NCBI GenBank assembly: GCA_964420925.1
Contig: CAYQVB010000116.1
Coordinates: 8,715 to 72,714 of the forward strand
Length of the DNA stretch: 64,000 nucleotides
Source of the DNA: JAJEAD01 sp964420925
Lineage (GTDB): Bacteria; Pseudomonadota; Gammaproteobacteria; HK1
Direction of reading: 5' to 3'
Position 1 is the stretch's first letter; the number at the start of each line of letters is the position of its first letter. Positions 1-8,355 of the stretch are shown piece by piece. Position numbers and translations under genes: made by a program. The notes beneath the pieces were generated by a model that was not told the origin of the DNA, made no database searches, and saw nothing but the letters and a program-made list of their open reading frames with translations.

Positions 1-1
1 C

Positions 2-118
2 GGCGAGTATGCCGAGCGTCGGTACCGCCAGGCGCACGGCGACGACAAGCAATTGAAGCTGGCCGGTGGGGAACCTCCGGCCAGCGGTCATGATAGCTCC
101 AACGAAAGTGTGCCGTGA
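2..118 (+). CDS. C-terminal fragment of an unidentified protein (cut by the window edge)
   Basis: The frame is open from the left edge and ends at a TGA at 116-118, giving 38 residues that include GEYAERRYRQAHG and a hydrophilic, low-complexity tail. No domain can be named from so little sequence. It lies just before an integrase remnant, so it may belong to the same decayed mobile segment. It could also be chance open frame in GC-rich DNA. Confidence 0.25.
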   Translation, partial: GEYAERRYRQAHGDDKQLKLAGGEPPASGHDSSNESVP

Positions 119-176
119 GGCGATCGACTTTGGGGATCCCTCGAATTCGGATCGAGTCGATGAATCGACCACCTTG

Positions 177-434
177 ATGACCGACACACGCGGCCAAAAC
201 ACCGCCCACCTCCGAAATCCCGACACGCGCCTTGCGTACCTCACTGCCGCGCGACACCTCGCCGCTTGGTGCGAGCGCCGGGGCCTCTCGGTGCACGCGA
301 CCCGCACGCCGATGGCCCGGCGCACCCTGACCCGCGTTCGTCTCGTCCCCGCCGACATGTGCGCGCACCGTCCCGCGAATCGGGGAATCGGGGCGGCTAT
401 CGACCCCGCAACAACCCGCCGGTCACGTTCATGA
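177..434 (+). pseudogene. Remnant of a tyrosine recombinase/integrase (N-terminal core-binding domain)
   Basis: From the ATG at 177 the translation contains HLRNPDTRLAYLTAARH followed by LAAWCERRGL. This matches the start of the SAM-like core-binding domain of XerC/phage-type integrases, where 'IRNPNTRRAY...FLAWCERRGL' is typical. Similarity stops near base 290 and the rest of the frame is unrelated. The catalytic R...HxxR...Y domain is absent, so this is a dead fragment. Its 3' end overlaps the end of the convergent SDR gene. It marks the edge of an old integration or a rearrangement. Confidence 0.55.
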
Positions 435-1128
435 CCACGCCGCTTATCCAGTCGCCGCTGTCGTCGAGCAGGTAGCAGACCGCATCGGCCACCGGTTGAG
501 GTCCGCCGTATCCCAACGGGTATCGTTGCAGGTAGTCGCGCTCCGCCGCCTCGGGAGTCGGAGTGCCGGTGGTGCCGATGAACCCGGGCGCGATCGCGTT
601 GATGAGGATGCCCTCGCCCTCGAAACGCGACGAAAGCGCCACCGTGAGCCCGACCAGTCCTGCCTTGGCGGCGCTGTAGGAGGGAGCGATATCCGGGTCG
701 CCGAGCAGCCCGGACACCGAGCTGATGATGACGATTCGTCCGGACCCCCGTGCCCGCATGTGGGGCAGGACGGCTCGGGTGACCCACCACGGCCCGGACA
801 GATCGGTATCGATGATGCGGCGCCAATGCGACTCGTCCTCGTCCATGGGATCCAGCCAGGGGGCATCGATGCCGGCCACGTTGACCAGGCAGTCGACGCC
901 GTCGAGACGCTCGACGGCATCCTCGATCATCGAGCGAGCGCTCGCCGGGTCGGAGATGTCGACCGGACCGTTCAGGGCGCCGAGCTCGTCCGCGACGCCC
1001 GCTACTTTTTCTTTCTGGATGTCAGTGAGGTAGAGCACGGCGCCGCGCCCGGCCAGGGTGCGAGCAACGCACTCCCCGATGCCCTGGGCGGCACCGGTCA
1101 CCACGACGTGCTTTCCGTTCAGCGCCAT
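397..1128 (-). CDS. SDR-family NAD(P)-dependent oxidoreductase
   Basis: A 243-residue classical short-chain dehydrogenase. It shows the Rossmann cofactor motif TGAAQGIG (residues 11-18), NVAG (83-86), the catalytic serine in IISSVSG (about 136-137) and the YSAAK pair Y151/K155. The length is normal for the family. It acts in the cytosol and would interconvert a hydroxyl and a keto group; the substrate cannot be told from sequence. It is the last gene of the leftward catabolic run that starts with an enoyl-CoA hydratase homologue at 7440, separated by 197 bases from the ThDP enzyme upstream, so it may have its own promoter. Confidence 0.85.
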   Translation of the reverse strand: MALNGKHVVVTGAAQGIGECVARTLAGRGAVLYLTDIQKEKVAGVADELGALNGPVDISDPASARSMIEDAVERLDGVDCLVNVAGIDAPWLDPMDEDESHWRRIIDTDLSGPWWVTRAVLPHMRARGSGRIVIISSVSGLLGDPDIAPSYSAAKAGLVGLTVALSSRFEGEGILINAIAPGFIGTTGTPTPEAAERDYLQRYPLGYGGPQPVADAVCYLLDDSGDWISGVVMNVTGGLLRGR

Positions 1129-1325
1129 CCGGACCTCTCCGAGTCCAGGTTCGATTACGGAACGCGGTCCACGCTTGCAACGCCGGCGTGCCTTCCGGGT
1201 CGAGCTGCCGCGCGCGCCGGCGCCAGCCGTCTACGCACCTGAATGCTGCCGGCAGTGAGCAAGGCGGCAACCACTCCGAGGAGGTCCTTGTGTGGGGAGA
1301 ACATCCCCTGCTTCCAGCAAGCGAT

Positions 1326-3032
1326 TCAGGAGACGGCGCGGCTGTCGACGCCGGGCAGCATTCGGGCCGGCTCGCGGGTCACGAGCACGTCGATGACGAT
1401 CGGGCCTTGGCCGCCCGCGAGCGCCTCGGCGATGGCGGGAGCGATCTCGCAGGGGTCGGAGACTCGAATGCCGCGGCAGCCCATCGCTTCCGCCACCCGG
1501 GCATAGTCCGTCTCGACGAGGTCGGACGACTGGTAGCCGTCCTCCCCGTAGACGAGGTGCTGCAGCGCCTTCACGTAACCGGATGCTGCGTTGTTGACCA
1601 CGAAGATGGCAAAGTCGAGACCGAGGCGGCGGGCGGTCTCGAGCTCTCCGAGGCTCATGTTGAACCCGGCGTCCCCGGTGAGTCCGACCACCGGCCGCTC
1701 GGGCGCAGCGAGCCTGGCTCCGATGCTGCCGGGGAGTCCGTAGCCGATAGAGGCGAATCCGCGGTCCGGCACGAACCCCCGGCCGGGACGGCGCGTATCG
1801 TAGAGCAGCCCCGCCCAGTGGGCGGCGAAGCCGCCGTCCGCGACGAGCAACGCATCGTCCGGCAGATGGCGGTTGAACTCGTGGATCAACCGGGCCATGT
1901 TGACGGGAACCTCGTCCGAGGCGAGACGCGGCGCGACCGACTCGCGCCACTCCGCCATGCGCCCCGCCACCTCGGCCACGTAGTTCTCCCGCTCCCGCCG
2001 AAGCCGGTCCGCATCCGGGGCGAGCGCCGCCGCCAGGTCCCGGATCCCTTCCCGGGCGTCCCCCCACAACGCCACGTCGGGCGCCGCGACCCGGCCGAAC
2101 TCCTCGGCCACGATGTCGAGGTGCACGATCCGCGCCCCGGCGGGGGGCAGCGTGTAGCGGCGCGTTGCGATCTCTCCGAGCTTGCAACCCACCACCAGCA
2201 GGCAGTCCGAGCTCTCGATGAGGGCGTTGGCGATGCGCTCGTAGCGCCCGAAGAGACCGGCGGACAGGCGGTGGGTGCACGCAATCGCTCCCTTGCCGCT
2301 CATGGTGTGCGCGACCGGGATCGCCTGTCCCTCGGCGAAGCTCTGGAGCTCTTCCGCCGCCCCGCTCAGGTGGACTCCGCCCCCCGCCAGGACCAGCGGG
2401 CGCCGCGCCTCCCGCAGAGCCCGGGCCGCCCTCTCCACCGAGTCGGCGTCCGGACGAATGCGGAGCGCAGGCGCCGAAGCATGCCGCGGTTCCGCCTGGA
2501 AGTCCGCTTCGTCGAAGGGCGAGGTGCCGTGGGCGATATCCTCGGGAACGTCGAGCACCACCGGGCCGGGCCGGCCGGTGGTCGCAATTGCGAAGGCGCG
2601 GCGTACGAGCTCCGGAATCCGCTCGATGACCTCGACCCGAATCACTTCCTTCACGGCGGGCCGCAGGATCTCGATCTGTCTCGACTCCTGGGTCATGTTC
2701 TTCCAGGAGTGAGCACGATTGCTGTCGCCGGTCAGCACCACGAGCGGCGACCCCGCGTTCAGCGCCTCCACCAGTCCGGTGACCAGGTTGGTGGCCCCCG
2801 GACCGAGGGTCGCGTCGCAGACCCCGACCCGACCGCTCACCTTGGCGTAGGCATCCGCGGCGAAGACTCCCGAGCGCTCGTCGTTGATGAGGTGGTGGCC
2901 GAGGCCGAGCCGGCGTACCCCGTCGTAGAAAGGCAGGAGCTGAAAGCCGCCCATGCCGAACATGGGACCGACCTCGTGGGCGGCGAGCATGCGCGCAATC
3001 GCCTCGCCGCCGCTTATCTCGTTTCCAGACAT
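1326..3032 (-). CDS. Thiamine-diphosphate-dependent enzyme, acetolactate synthase-like
   Basis: A 568-residue protein with the three-domain layout of the ThDP decarboxylase/acetohydroxyacid synthase superfamily. The N-terminal pyrimidine-binding domain carries the activating Glu in NDERSGVFAADAYAK, a central domain follows, and the C-terminal pyrophosphate-binding domain has GDAGFN...FVVNN, the ThDP/Mg motif. The ATG at 3032 is preferred over one at 3056 because GGGGAGG lies just upstream of it. There is no regulatory small subunit next door and the neighbours are catabolic dehydrogenases. A role in cleaving or condensing a 2-oxo acid during catabolism is therefore more likely than branched-chain amino acid synthesis. 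The exact substrate is unknown. Confidence 0.8.
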   Translation of the reverse strand: MSGNEISGGEAIARMLAAHEVGPMFGMGGFQLLPFYDGVRRLGLGHHLINDERSGVFAADAYAKVSGRVGVCDATLGPGATNLVTGLVEALNAGSPLVVLTGDSNRAHSWKNMTQESRQIEILRPAVKEVIRVEVIERIPELVRRAFAIATTGRPGPVVLDVPEDIAHGTSPFDEADFQAEPRHASAPALRIRPDADSVERAARALREARRPLVLAGGGVHLSGAAEELQSFAEGQAIPVAHTMSGKGAIACTHRLSAGLFGRYERIANALIESSDCLLVVGCKLGEIATRRYTLPPAGARIVHLDIVAEEFGRVAAPDVALWGDAREGIRDLAAALAPDADRLRRERENYVAEVAGRMAEWRESVAPRLASDEVPVNMARLIHEFNRHLPDDALLVADGGFAAHWAGLLYDTRRPGRGFVPDRGFASIGYGLPGSIGARLAAPERPVVGLTGDAGFNMSLGELETARRLGLDFAIFVVNNAASGYVKALQHLVYGEDGYQSSDLVETDYARVAEAMGCRGIRVSDPCEIAPAIAEALAGGQGPIVIDVLVTREPARMLPGVDSRAVS

Positions 3033-3059
3033 CCCGGAGCCTCCCCTGTCCGGCACGCC

Positions 3060-4145
3060 TCAATCGTAGACGATGACGCCGCGCGCGTTGGCGCCGCGCT
3101 CAAGGTCCTCGAAGGCCTGGGGAGCCTCGTCGATACGGTAGGTGCGGGTCACCATCCGGTCGAGATCGAGCTGCCCGCGGCGGTAGAGATCCAGATACCG
3201 CGCGAAATCCGTCTTGAAGTTGATGCTGCCGTACATGCAGCCCTTGATGGTCTTGGCAGTGATGGGCAGCACGAGGTTGTTGATCGAGAATCGCTCCTGC
3301 ATGCGTCCGACTCCGACCAGTACCGCGGTCCCTCCCCGGCGAGCGGCCCGGATGCACTGCTCGATGGTCTCGGTGAGCCCGATCGCCTCGAACGCATAGT
3401 CGACTCCGATCCCCCCGGTCATCGCCATGATCTCCCGCGCCGGATTCGCGCCGGGGGTCACGCTGTCGGTGGCTCCGAACTCCCGGGCCATCGTCATCTT
3501 CTCTGCGGAGCGGTCGACCGCGATGATCTGCCGCGCGCCGGCGATGCGCGCTCCCTGAACGATGGAGAGCCCGACGCCGCCGCAGCCGAACACCGCCACG
3601 GTGGAGCCGGGGCGCACCTTCGCGGTGCGAAGCGCCGCCCCCACCCCGGTGCTCACTCCGCAGCCGACGAGCGCGGCCGCCTTGAAGTCCACGTCCTTCT
3701 CGATCTTCGCGGTGCAGATGGCGGGCACCACCGCGTACTCGGCCATGTTCCCGAGAAAGGTCATCACCGCGATCGGCTCGCCATCGAGCTTCACCCGGCT
3801 GGTGCCGTCGAGGAGCCAGCCCTCGGGCTTCGCCACCGTGCACAGGTAGGGCTCGTCGTTGACGCAGTGGTAGCACTCCCCGCACTGCGGAACGAAGGAG
3901 TGCACGACGTGATCGCCCGGAGCGACGTGGGTGACGCCTTCGCCCACCGCTTCGACCACGCCTGCGCCCTCGTGTCCGAGCACGGTCGGGAAAGGGCTCG
4001 GGATCGTGCCGTTGACGATGGAGAGATCGGAGTGGCAGACGCCGGTCGCGCGCATGTGCACGAGCACCTCGCCCGCCTTCGGGGGATCGAGGTCTACATC
4101 GACCACCGAGAGCTCGTCCAAGGCGCGCGCGACGACCGCTTTCAT
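3060..4145 (-). CDS. Zinc-dependent alcohol dehydrogenase (MDR family, class III-like)
   Basis: A 361-residue medium-chain dehydrogenase. The catalytic zinc site is seen as C37 in GVCHSD and H58 in GHEGAGVVE. The structural zinc lobe has four cysteines (C88, C91, C94, C102, in CGECYHC...YLC). The nucleotide fold has FGCGGVGLS. The ATG at 4145 follows a clear GGAGG. The layout resembles the S-(hydroxymethyl)glutathione dehydrogenase/NDMA-dependent alcohol dehydrogenase branch, but assignment within it is not safe. It lies 27 bases upstream of the ThDP enzyme gene, so the two are probably co-transcribed and may act on successive intermediates. Confidence 0.85.
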   Translation of the reverse strand: MKAVVARALDELSVVDVDLDPPKAGEVLVHMRATGVCHSDLSIVNGTIPSPFPTVLGHEGAGVVEAVGEGVTHVAPGDHVVHSFVPQCGECYHCVNDEPYLCTVAKPEGWLLDGTSRVKLDGEPIAVMTFLGNMAEYAVVPAICTAKIEKDVDFKAAALVGCGVSTGVGAALRTAKVRPGSTVAVFGCGGVGLSIVQGARIAGARQIIAVDRSAEKMTMAREFGATDSVTPGANPAREIMAMTGGIGVDYAFEAIGLTETIEQCIRAARRGGTAVLVGVGRMQERFSINNLVLPITAKTIKGCMYGSINFKTDFARYLDLYRRGQLDLDRMVTRTYRIDEAPQAFEDLERGANARGVIVYD

Positions 4146-4258
4146 GGGTGTTTTCCTCCAGGGTTCACACCCGCTTCTCCGCCCGTCGGACCACGGCATC
4201 GGCGATCCCCACCGCCTCCCGATACTCCGCTTCGCTCAGAGGAATCCCACATCGTCGG

Positions 4259-5224
4259 TCACACCCCGTTCAGCACGAAGCGGGGGCGCTGGCCATGTCT
4301 CACCACCGCACGCACGTTGTCGTGGGCCCACTTCCAGGAACGCTCGGCGGTATCCCCCGCCACGCCCGCGACGTGGGAGGTGAGCAGGCAGTTCGGGAGC
4401 CCGATGAGCGGGTGGTCGGGCGGGATGGGCTCGGTCTCGAACACATCGATCGCGGCCCCTGCGATGTCGCCGCGCCGGAGCGCCTGCGCGAGCGCCGCCT
4501 CGTCGACGATGCCACCGCGCGCGCAACACAAGAACAGAGCATGGGGGCGCATCTTCGCGAGGGCGGCGGCGTCGATCATCCCGCGCGACGTGGGGTTCAG
4601 ATCGGTGCACACGCTCACGATGTCCGATTCGCGCAGGAGCCGGTCAAGGTCCACCTTGCGGGCGTCAAGGCGAGCGGCGAGCCGGACGTTGACCTCCCGA
4701 ACGTCGTGGTAGAGGAGTCGCATCTCGAAGGCGTGGGCGCGCCGCGCGAGTGAGCTGCCGGTGTTGCCGAAGCCGATGATCCCGAGTGTCTTGTCCTTGA
4801 GCTCGAAGGTCCGGGTTGTCAGCAACCGGGCCGACTCCCACTCCGCCCTCTGGGTCAGGGCCTGCGCCTCCAGAAAGCGCCGGGCGTGCGCCAGCATGAA
4901 CATCATCGCGTGCTCGGCCACGGCCTCCCGGTTGACGCCTTCGAGGTTGCACGCAGGGATTCCGCGCCTGGCCGTCGCCTCGAGATCCAGCGTCTCGTAA
5001 CCCACTCCAAGGCGCTGCACGATGCGAAGGCACGGCGCCGCGGCCAGGAGTTGCTCGTTCACCGGCTCCATCGCGACGATGAAGGCTTCCGCGTCCTCAA
5101 CCCGGCTGAGGGCTTCAGGTGAATAGATCCCATCGTCACCCACCCGTACCTGGACCCCTTCCACATCGTCCGGGATGCGGTCGTCGAGGTCCGGACGCGA
5201 CCGGATCAGGTAGGCGATTTTCAT
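4259..5224 (-). CDS. D-isomer-specific 2-hydroxyacid dehydrogenase
   Basis: A 321-residue NAD-dependent dehydrogenase of the D-2-hydroxyacid/phosphoglycerate dehydrogenase family. It shows the dinucleotide motif GFGNTGSSLA, the catalytic Arg in CCARGGIVDE, the Glu in FETEPIPPDHP and the His in LTSHVAG. There is no C-terminal ACT domain, so it is not a regulated SerA. The substrate is unknown. Its ATG overlaps the stop of the dioxygenase-like gene upstream (ATGA at 5221-5224), which implies translational coupling and a joint pathway. Confidence 0.85.
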   Translation of the reverse strand: MKIAYLIRSRPDLDDRIPDDVEGVQVRVGDDGIYSPEALSRVEDAEAFIVAMEPVNEQLLAAAPCLRIVQRLGVGYETLDLEATARRGIPACNLEGVNREAVAEHAMMFMLAHARRFLEAQALTQRAEWESARLLTTRTFELKDKTLGIIGFGNTGSSLARRAHAFEMRLLYHDVREVNVRLAARLDARKVDLDRLLRESDIVSVCTDLNPTSRGMIDAAALAKMRPHALFLCCARGGIVDEAALAQALRRGDIAGAAIDVFETEPIPPDHPLIGLPNCLLTSHVAGVAGDTAERSWKWAHDNVRAVVRHGQRPRFVLNGV

Positions 5225-6117
5225 GGTGCGCTCTCGTAGCCGGGCCGGGCGAATTCGACATCATAGTCGTCGGTCGCGCCGTAGCTCGACCACAGTCTGA
5301 ACCCGAGCAACCCTCTCATCTCGTCGGAAAGCGAGGCCTGTACTTCGGCCGGCAGGCCGAGCGTGAAGTTTCGGAGCTGCCGGAACTGAACCGCACAGTA
5401 CGAGGTCTGTACGCCGATTCGGGGGGCGTCGCTCGAGTTCAGCCCCGAGGCGTGCCAGGTACGCGCATCCCAGATCACCGCTCCGCCCGCCGGCACCTCG
5501 GCCCGGACCTCGTCATAGGCGCAGGCAGGGTCGGGATGGAGTCCGGAGAGATGGCTGCCGGGCACCAGCCGGGTGGCGCCGTTTGCGGACGTGAACTCCG
5601 TGATCGCCCACATGAAGCTCAGCACCACTGCGGGGTTGATGGGCCGCTGCGCACACACCGGCCGGCCGTGGGGCTGCACTTCCCGGGTGATGTCGCCGGG
5701 GCGGATCGCCGGCTCCCCCGGCATCTTCGGCTGCGGCATCCACCACTGATCGGTGTGCAGCTCCATGATGCGATTGCCGGGGTGGATGACGTGGGCCGCG
5801 AACTCCGAGAGGTGGAATCGCTCCCCGAGCAGGTGGCGCGCCAGTGCGAGCGCGATGGGATGTCCGATCAGGTAATCGAGGGCGCACTGGCCGATCTTGA
5901 GGGGCACCCACTGGTCTCCGTCACGATCCGACCACTGGGGACTCCGGTGGTCCGGCCGGGATCTCTTGCAATTCGCCCGTCCCGGCTGCTTCAGGGTGTC
6001 GATGACCCGCTGCCGCTCGCTCTCCTCGAGCACGACGTCCACGAGGCAGTATCCGTGCCAGTCGAGGTCGCCTCGGAGCCGGTTCAGGTCTCGCGAAAGC
6101 GAGGGGAGCGGCGACAC
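5221..6117 (-). CDS. Phytanoyl-CoA dioxygenase (PhyH) family protein
   Basis: A 298-residue member of the Fe(II)/2-oxoglutarate-dependent PhyH superfamily. The iron facial triad is visible as HTD in MELHTDQWW and a distal His in ARTWHASGLNSS. An Arg that would bind 2-oxoglutarate follows in APRIGVQTSY. The frame is open far upstream over the thioesterase gene. I chose the GTG at 6117 because GGAGG sits five bases before it; a TTG at 6135 is the alternative. Such enzymes hydroxylate diverse small molecules and the substrate here is not predictable. It is coupled to the dehydrogenase gene downstream, which could oxidise the hydroxylated product. Confidence 0.8.
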   Translation of the reverse strand: MSPLPSLSRDLNRLRGDLDWHGYCLVDVVLEESERQRVIDTLKQPGRANCKRSRPDHRSPQWSDRDGDQWVPLKIGQCALDYLIGHPIALALARHLLGERFHLSEFAAHVIHPGNRIMELHTDQWWMPQPKMPGEPAIRPGDITREVQPHGRPVCAQRPINPAVVLSFMWAITEFTSANGATRLVPGSHLSGLHPDPACAYDEVRAEVPAGGAVIWDARTWHASGLNSSDAPRIGVQTSYCAVQFRQLRNFTLGLPAEVQASLSDEMRGLLGFRLWSSYGATDDYDVEFARPGYESAP

Positions 6118-6158
6118 TCCGACCTCCGGGGACAATTCGGACCTCGAGCGGCCTGGCG

Positions 6159-6566
6159 CTAGGCGGAGGCGCGCGCCGGGAGGTGCCGGGCCACGCATTC
6201 GGGGACGAGCAAGGTCTCCCGGGAGCGCAGGTCGAAGACGATGCTGGTGGCTTCGCCGTCGATGGCGACCGCGCCGTCCGGCTTCACGATCTCGTGAGCG
6301 AGCACGAAGCTCTTGCGGCCCCGCGACACGGGACGGGTCATGACGCGCAGACGCTCGCCAAGGAAGCACTCGAGGCGGTAGTTGTAGTTGATGTTCACTA
6401 CGATGGGCGAGAGGGTGTAGTCGAAGCCGGACTCGCCGTAGAGCCCGCAACCCTTGAACCAGTCGTCGCGCGCGGTCTCCAGGTAGCGCACCGCCTCCAC
6501 GTGGTTGAGGTGGTCCAGCTCGTCGGTGTGCTCTTTCGTGACCTCGATGATCGTCTCGGTTTCCAC
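6159..6566 (-). CDS. Acyl-CoA thioesterase, hotdog fold (4HBT type)
   Basis: A 135-residue single hotdog domain. The motif DELDHLNHVEAVRYLETARDD matches the active-site helix region of 4-hydroxybenzoyl-CoA thioesterase/YbgC-like enzymes, where D(x)xGHVNN..Y is usual; here it reads DHLNHVEAV. It would hydrolyse an acyl- or aroyl-CoA in the cytosol. The position between an enoyl-CoA hydratase homologue and a PhyH-family gene supports a CoA-linked degradation pathway. Confidence 0.75.
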   Translation of the reverse strand: METETIIEVTKEHTDELDHLNHVEAVRYLETARDDWFKGCGLYGESGFDYTLSPIVVNINYNYRLECFLGERLRVMTRPVSRGRKSFVLAHEIVKPDGAVAIDGEATSIVFDLRSRETLLVPECVARHLPARASA

Positions 6567-6663
6567 CCTGGCGACTCCGTCCGCGCCCGCACGCGATTGC
6601 GCGCGAAGTCTCGATCAGACAGCGGCTCCGAGACAATACGCCGCCGGCCGCGGGGCGTTGCGC

Positions 6664-7440
6664 CTATCCGCCATCGACCCAGCGGGGCTTGCGCTTCTCC
6701 AGGAACGCGGCCATGCCCTCGCGGCCTTCCTCGGATCGGAACATGCGCTCGCTCCACTCCGCCAACCGGGCGAAGTCCTCCTCCCGTGGTCCGCCGATCT
6801 GACTGCGCACCAGCTTCTTGCACTCGCTCACCGCCTGCGGCCCGCCGAGCGCGATCGCTTCGATCTCCCGCGCGACCGCGGACTCGAGCTCATCCGCGGG
6901 CACGGTGCGATGGACAAGGCCGTACTGCATCGCCCCCGCAGCGTCGAAGCGCTCTCCGGTGAGGATCAGGCGCATCGCGTGATGGACGCCGATCTTGGGC
7001 AGGCACACCGCCGAAATGACCGCCGGAATCAGCCCGAGGCGCACCTCGCTGAAGCTGAACACCGCGCTCTCGGCGCTCACCACGATGTCGCTCGCCCCCA
7101 CGAGCCCCAGGCCCCCCGCGAAGGCAGGGCCGTTCACTGCGGCGATCACCGGCTTCGCACTCTCCTGGATGGCGCGCACCAGGGCATCGAAAGGGACCGG
7201 TCGTTCGCCCGGGGCAACGTGACCGGGCGGGCTCTCGAGGTCCATGCCCGAGCAGAAGGCCCGGCCGGCCCCGGTGACGACGATGCAACGGACCCGCTCG
7301 TCGGCTCCTGCGGCTGCGAGGTGCTCGTACGCCTCCCGCACCAGGGTGCCGGACAGGGCGTTCCTCTTCTCGGGGCGGTTCAACGTGATCCACGCGGCGG
7401 CACCCCGCACCTGGTAGAGGGTGTGTTCCTGGCTGCTCAC
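6664..7440 (-). CDS. Enoyl-CoA hydratase/isomerase (crotonase) family protein
   Basis: A 258-residue crotonase. It has WITLNRPEKRNALS at the N-terminus, the first oxyanion-hole segment GRAFCSGMDL and the second GPAFAGGLGLVGASD. The C-terminus ends in FLEKRKPRW, as in many family members. The GTG at 7440 is preceded by GAGGAG; the longer open frame to 7581 overlaps an unrelated remnant and is rejected. The Glu pair of true hydratases is not clearly conserved, since the second oxyanion segment is followed by S/A-rich residues. Hydratase, isomerase and hydrolase are all possible. It is the first gene of the leftward catabolic run. Confidence 0.82.
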   Translation of the reverse strand: MSSQEHTLYQVRGAAAWITLNRPEKRNALSGTLVREAYEHLAAAGADERVRCIVVTGAGRAFCSGMDLESPPGHVAPGERPVPFDALVRAIQESAKPVIAAVNGPAFAGGLGLVGASDIVVSAESAVFSFSEVRLGLIPAVISAVCLPKIGVHHAMRLILTGERFDAAGAMQYGLVHRTVPADELESAVAREIEAIALGGPQAVSECKKLVRSQIGGPREEDFARLAEWSERMFRSEEGREGMAAFLEKRKPRWVDGG

Positions 7441-7460
7441 GATGTCTCCTCGCTCGGGCA

Positions 7461-7643
7461 GTGCCTGCTCAACCTGAGTTTCCTGCCAGAATGCACTCAT
7501 TCTTTGCCAAGAGCATCGGCGTTCCACTCGGGACGCTGAAGAACTGGAAACAAGGTCGCCGCCGCCCCGAAGGTCCGGCACGCGTCCTTCTGGCGCTGAT
7601 CGCGAAGCGGCCCTCGATCGTCCAGGAAGAGCTTACCCGTTGA
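7461..7643 (+). pseudogene. Remnant of an XRE/HigA-type antitoxin or regulator (C-terminal HTH)
   Basis: The 60-residue translation contains FAKSIGVPLGTLKNWKQGRR then RPEGPARVLLALIAKRPSIVQ. This is the recognition-helix half of the NadS/HigA2-like helix-turn-helix family, where 'FA..IGVPV.TL..WEQGRR.P.GPA..LL' is diagnostic. The N-terminal half of the domain and any partner toxin are missing. It is most likely a decayed toxin-antitoxin locus, although a short expressed protein cannot be excluded. Confidence 0.6.
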
Positions 7644-7695
7644 GGTAGACGAACAGCCGGGGACGACATGGCCGCCCTGCGCCGTGGTCCATCGC

Positions 7696-8355
7696 TCAAG
7701 TACCGCCGATCAGGAGCAGGTGCAGGCGCCGGGGGCCGTGCGCACCCTCCTGCATGGTCTGCTCGACGTCGGCGGTCCGGGAAGGGCCGGTGATGAAATT
7801 GACGGTGCGCGGCATCCCCCCTTCCCTGGCGCGCAGCCGGGCCCAGACGTCTTCCATGGCGGGAAGCACGCGCTCCGCCGCCAGCACCACCAGGTGATCG
7901 CCGGGAAGGAAGTTGAGCGTGGTGGGGCTGTGCGGCCCGGAGAGCAGCACCAGGGTGCCGCTCTCGGCGATCCCGGCGAAGGCCCCGGTGACGCTCACGA
8001 GGTCCTCGCCCACCGCGGCGCGGCGCTCCACCTCGAGCCGGTTGGACCAGCGAATCCCGGCGAGCTCCGGGTCCGGCGCTGCGACCAGTCGAGTGCCGAG
8101 GCCGTGGGTCTCCATGTGTCGCTCGACCGTTTCCGACACCCGGTCCAGTTCCGCCAGACGCGTTACTTTCACGTTCACCGCCGCCAGCCTGGCGAGAAAG
8201 CGCTCCATGAGCGGCACGTCGAGACGAGGCTGCACGTTGGGGACGGGGTGCCGCAGCCGTGCGTCGAGCGACTTCCTCACGCTCGGAGACAATGGGGCGC
8301 TGCGGTTGAGCGAGCGCCGCACGTTGCGAATTACGGTGTCGCGCGCACTGCTCAC
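7696..8355 (-). CDS. lutC: LUD-domain protein LutC (lactate utilization)
   Basis: A 219-residue LUD-domain (YkgG/DUF162) protein. It shows GIAESGTLVLLSGPHSPTTLN and FLPGDHLVV, typical of LutC. With LutA and LutB it forms the iron-sulfur L-lactate dehydrogenase complex that oxidises L-lactate to pyruvate. The GTG start overlaps the lutB stop (GTGA at 8352-8355), so it is translationally coupled to lutB. Confidence 0.88.
   Translation of the reverse strand: MSSARDTVIRNVRRSLNRSAPLSPSVRKSLDARLRHPVPNVQPRLDVPLMERFLARLAAVNVKVTRLAELDRVSETVERHMETHGLGTRLVAAPDPELAGIRWSNRLEVERRAAVGEDLVSVTGAFAGIAESGTLVLLSGPHSPTTLNFLPGDHLVVLAAERVLPAMEDVWARLRAREGGMPRTVNFITGPSRTADVEQTMQEGAHGPRRLHLLLIGGT

Noticed and set aside
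1188..4712. Very long open frame on the plus strand antisense to the ThDP enzyme, alcohol dehydrogenase and hydroxyacid dehydrogenase genes
   Set aside because: It spans three clear minus-strand genes, its composition is Arg/Gly/His/Pro-rich with no recognisable domain, and such antisense frames are expected in GC-rich DNA.
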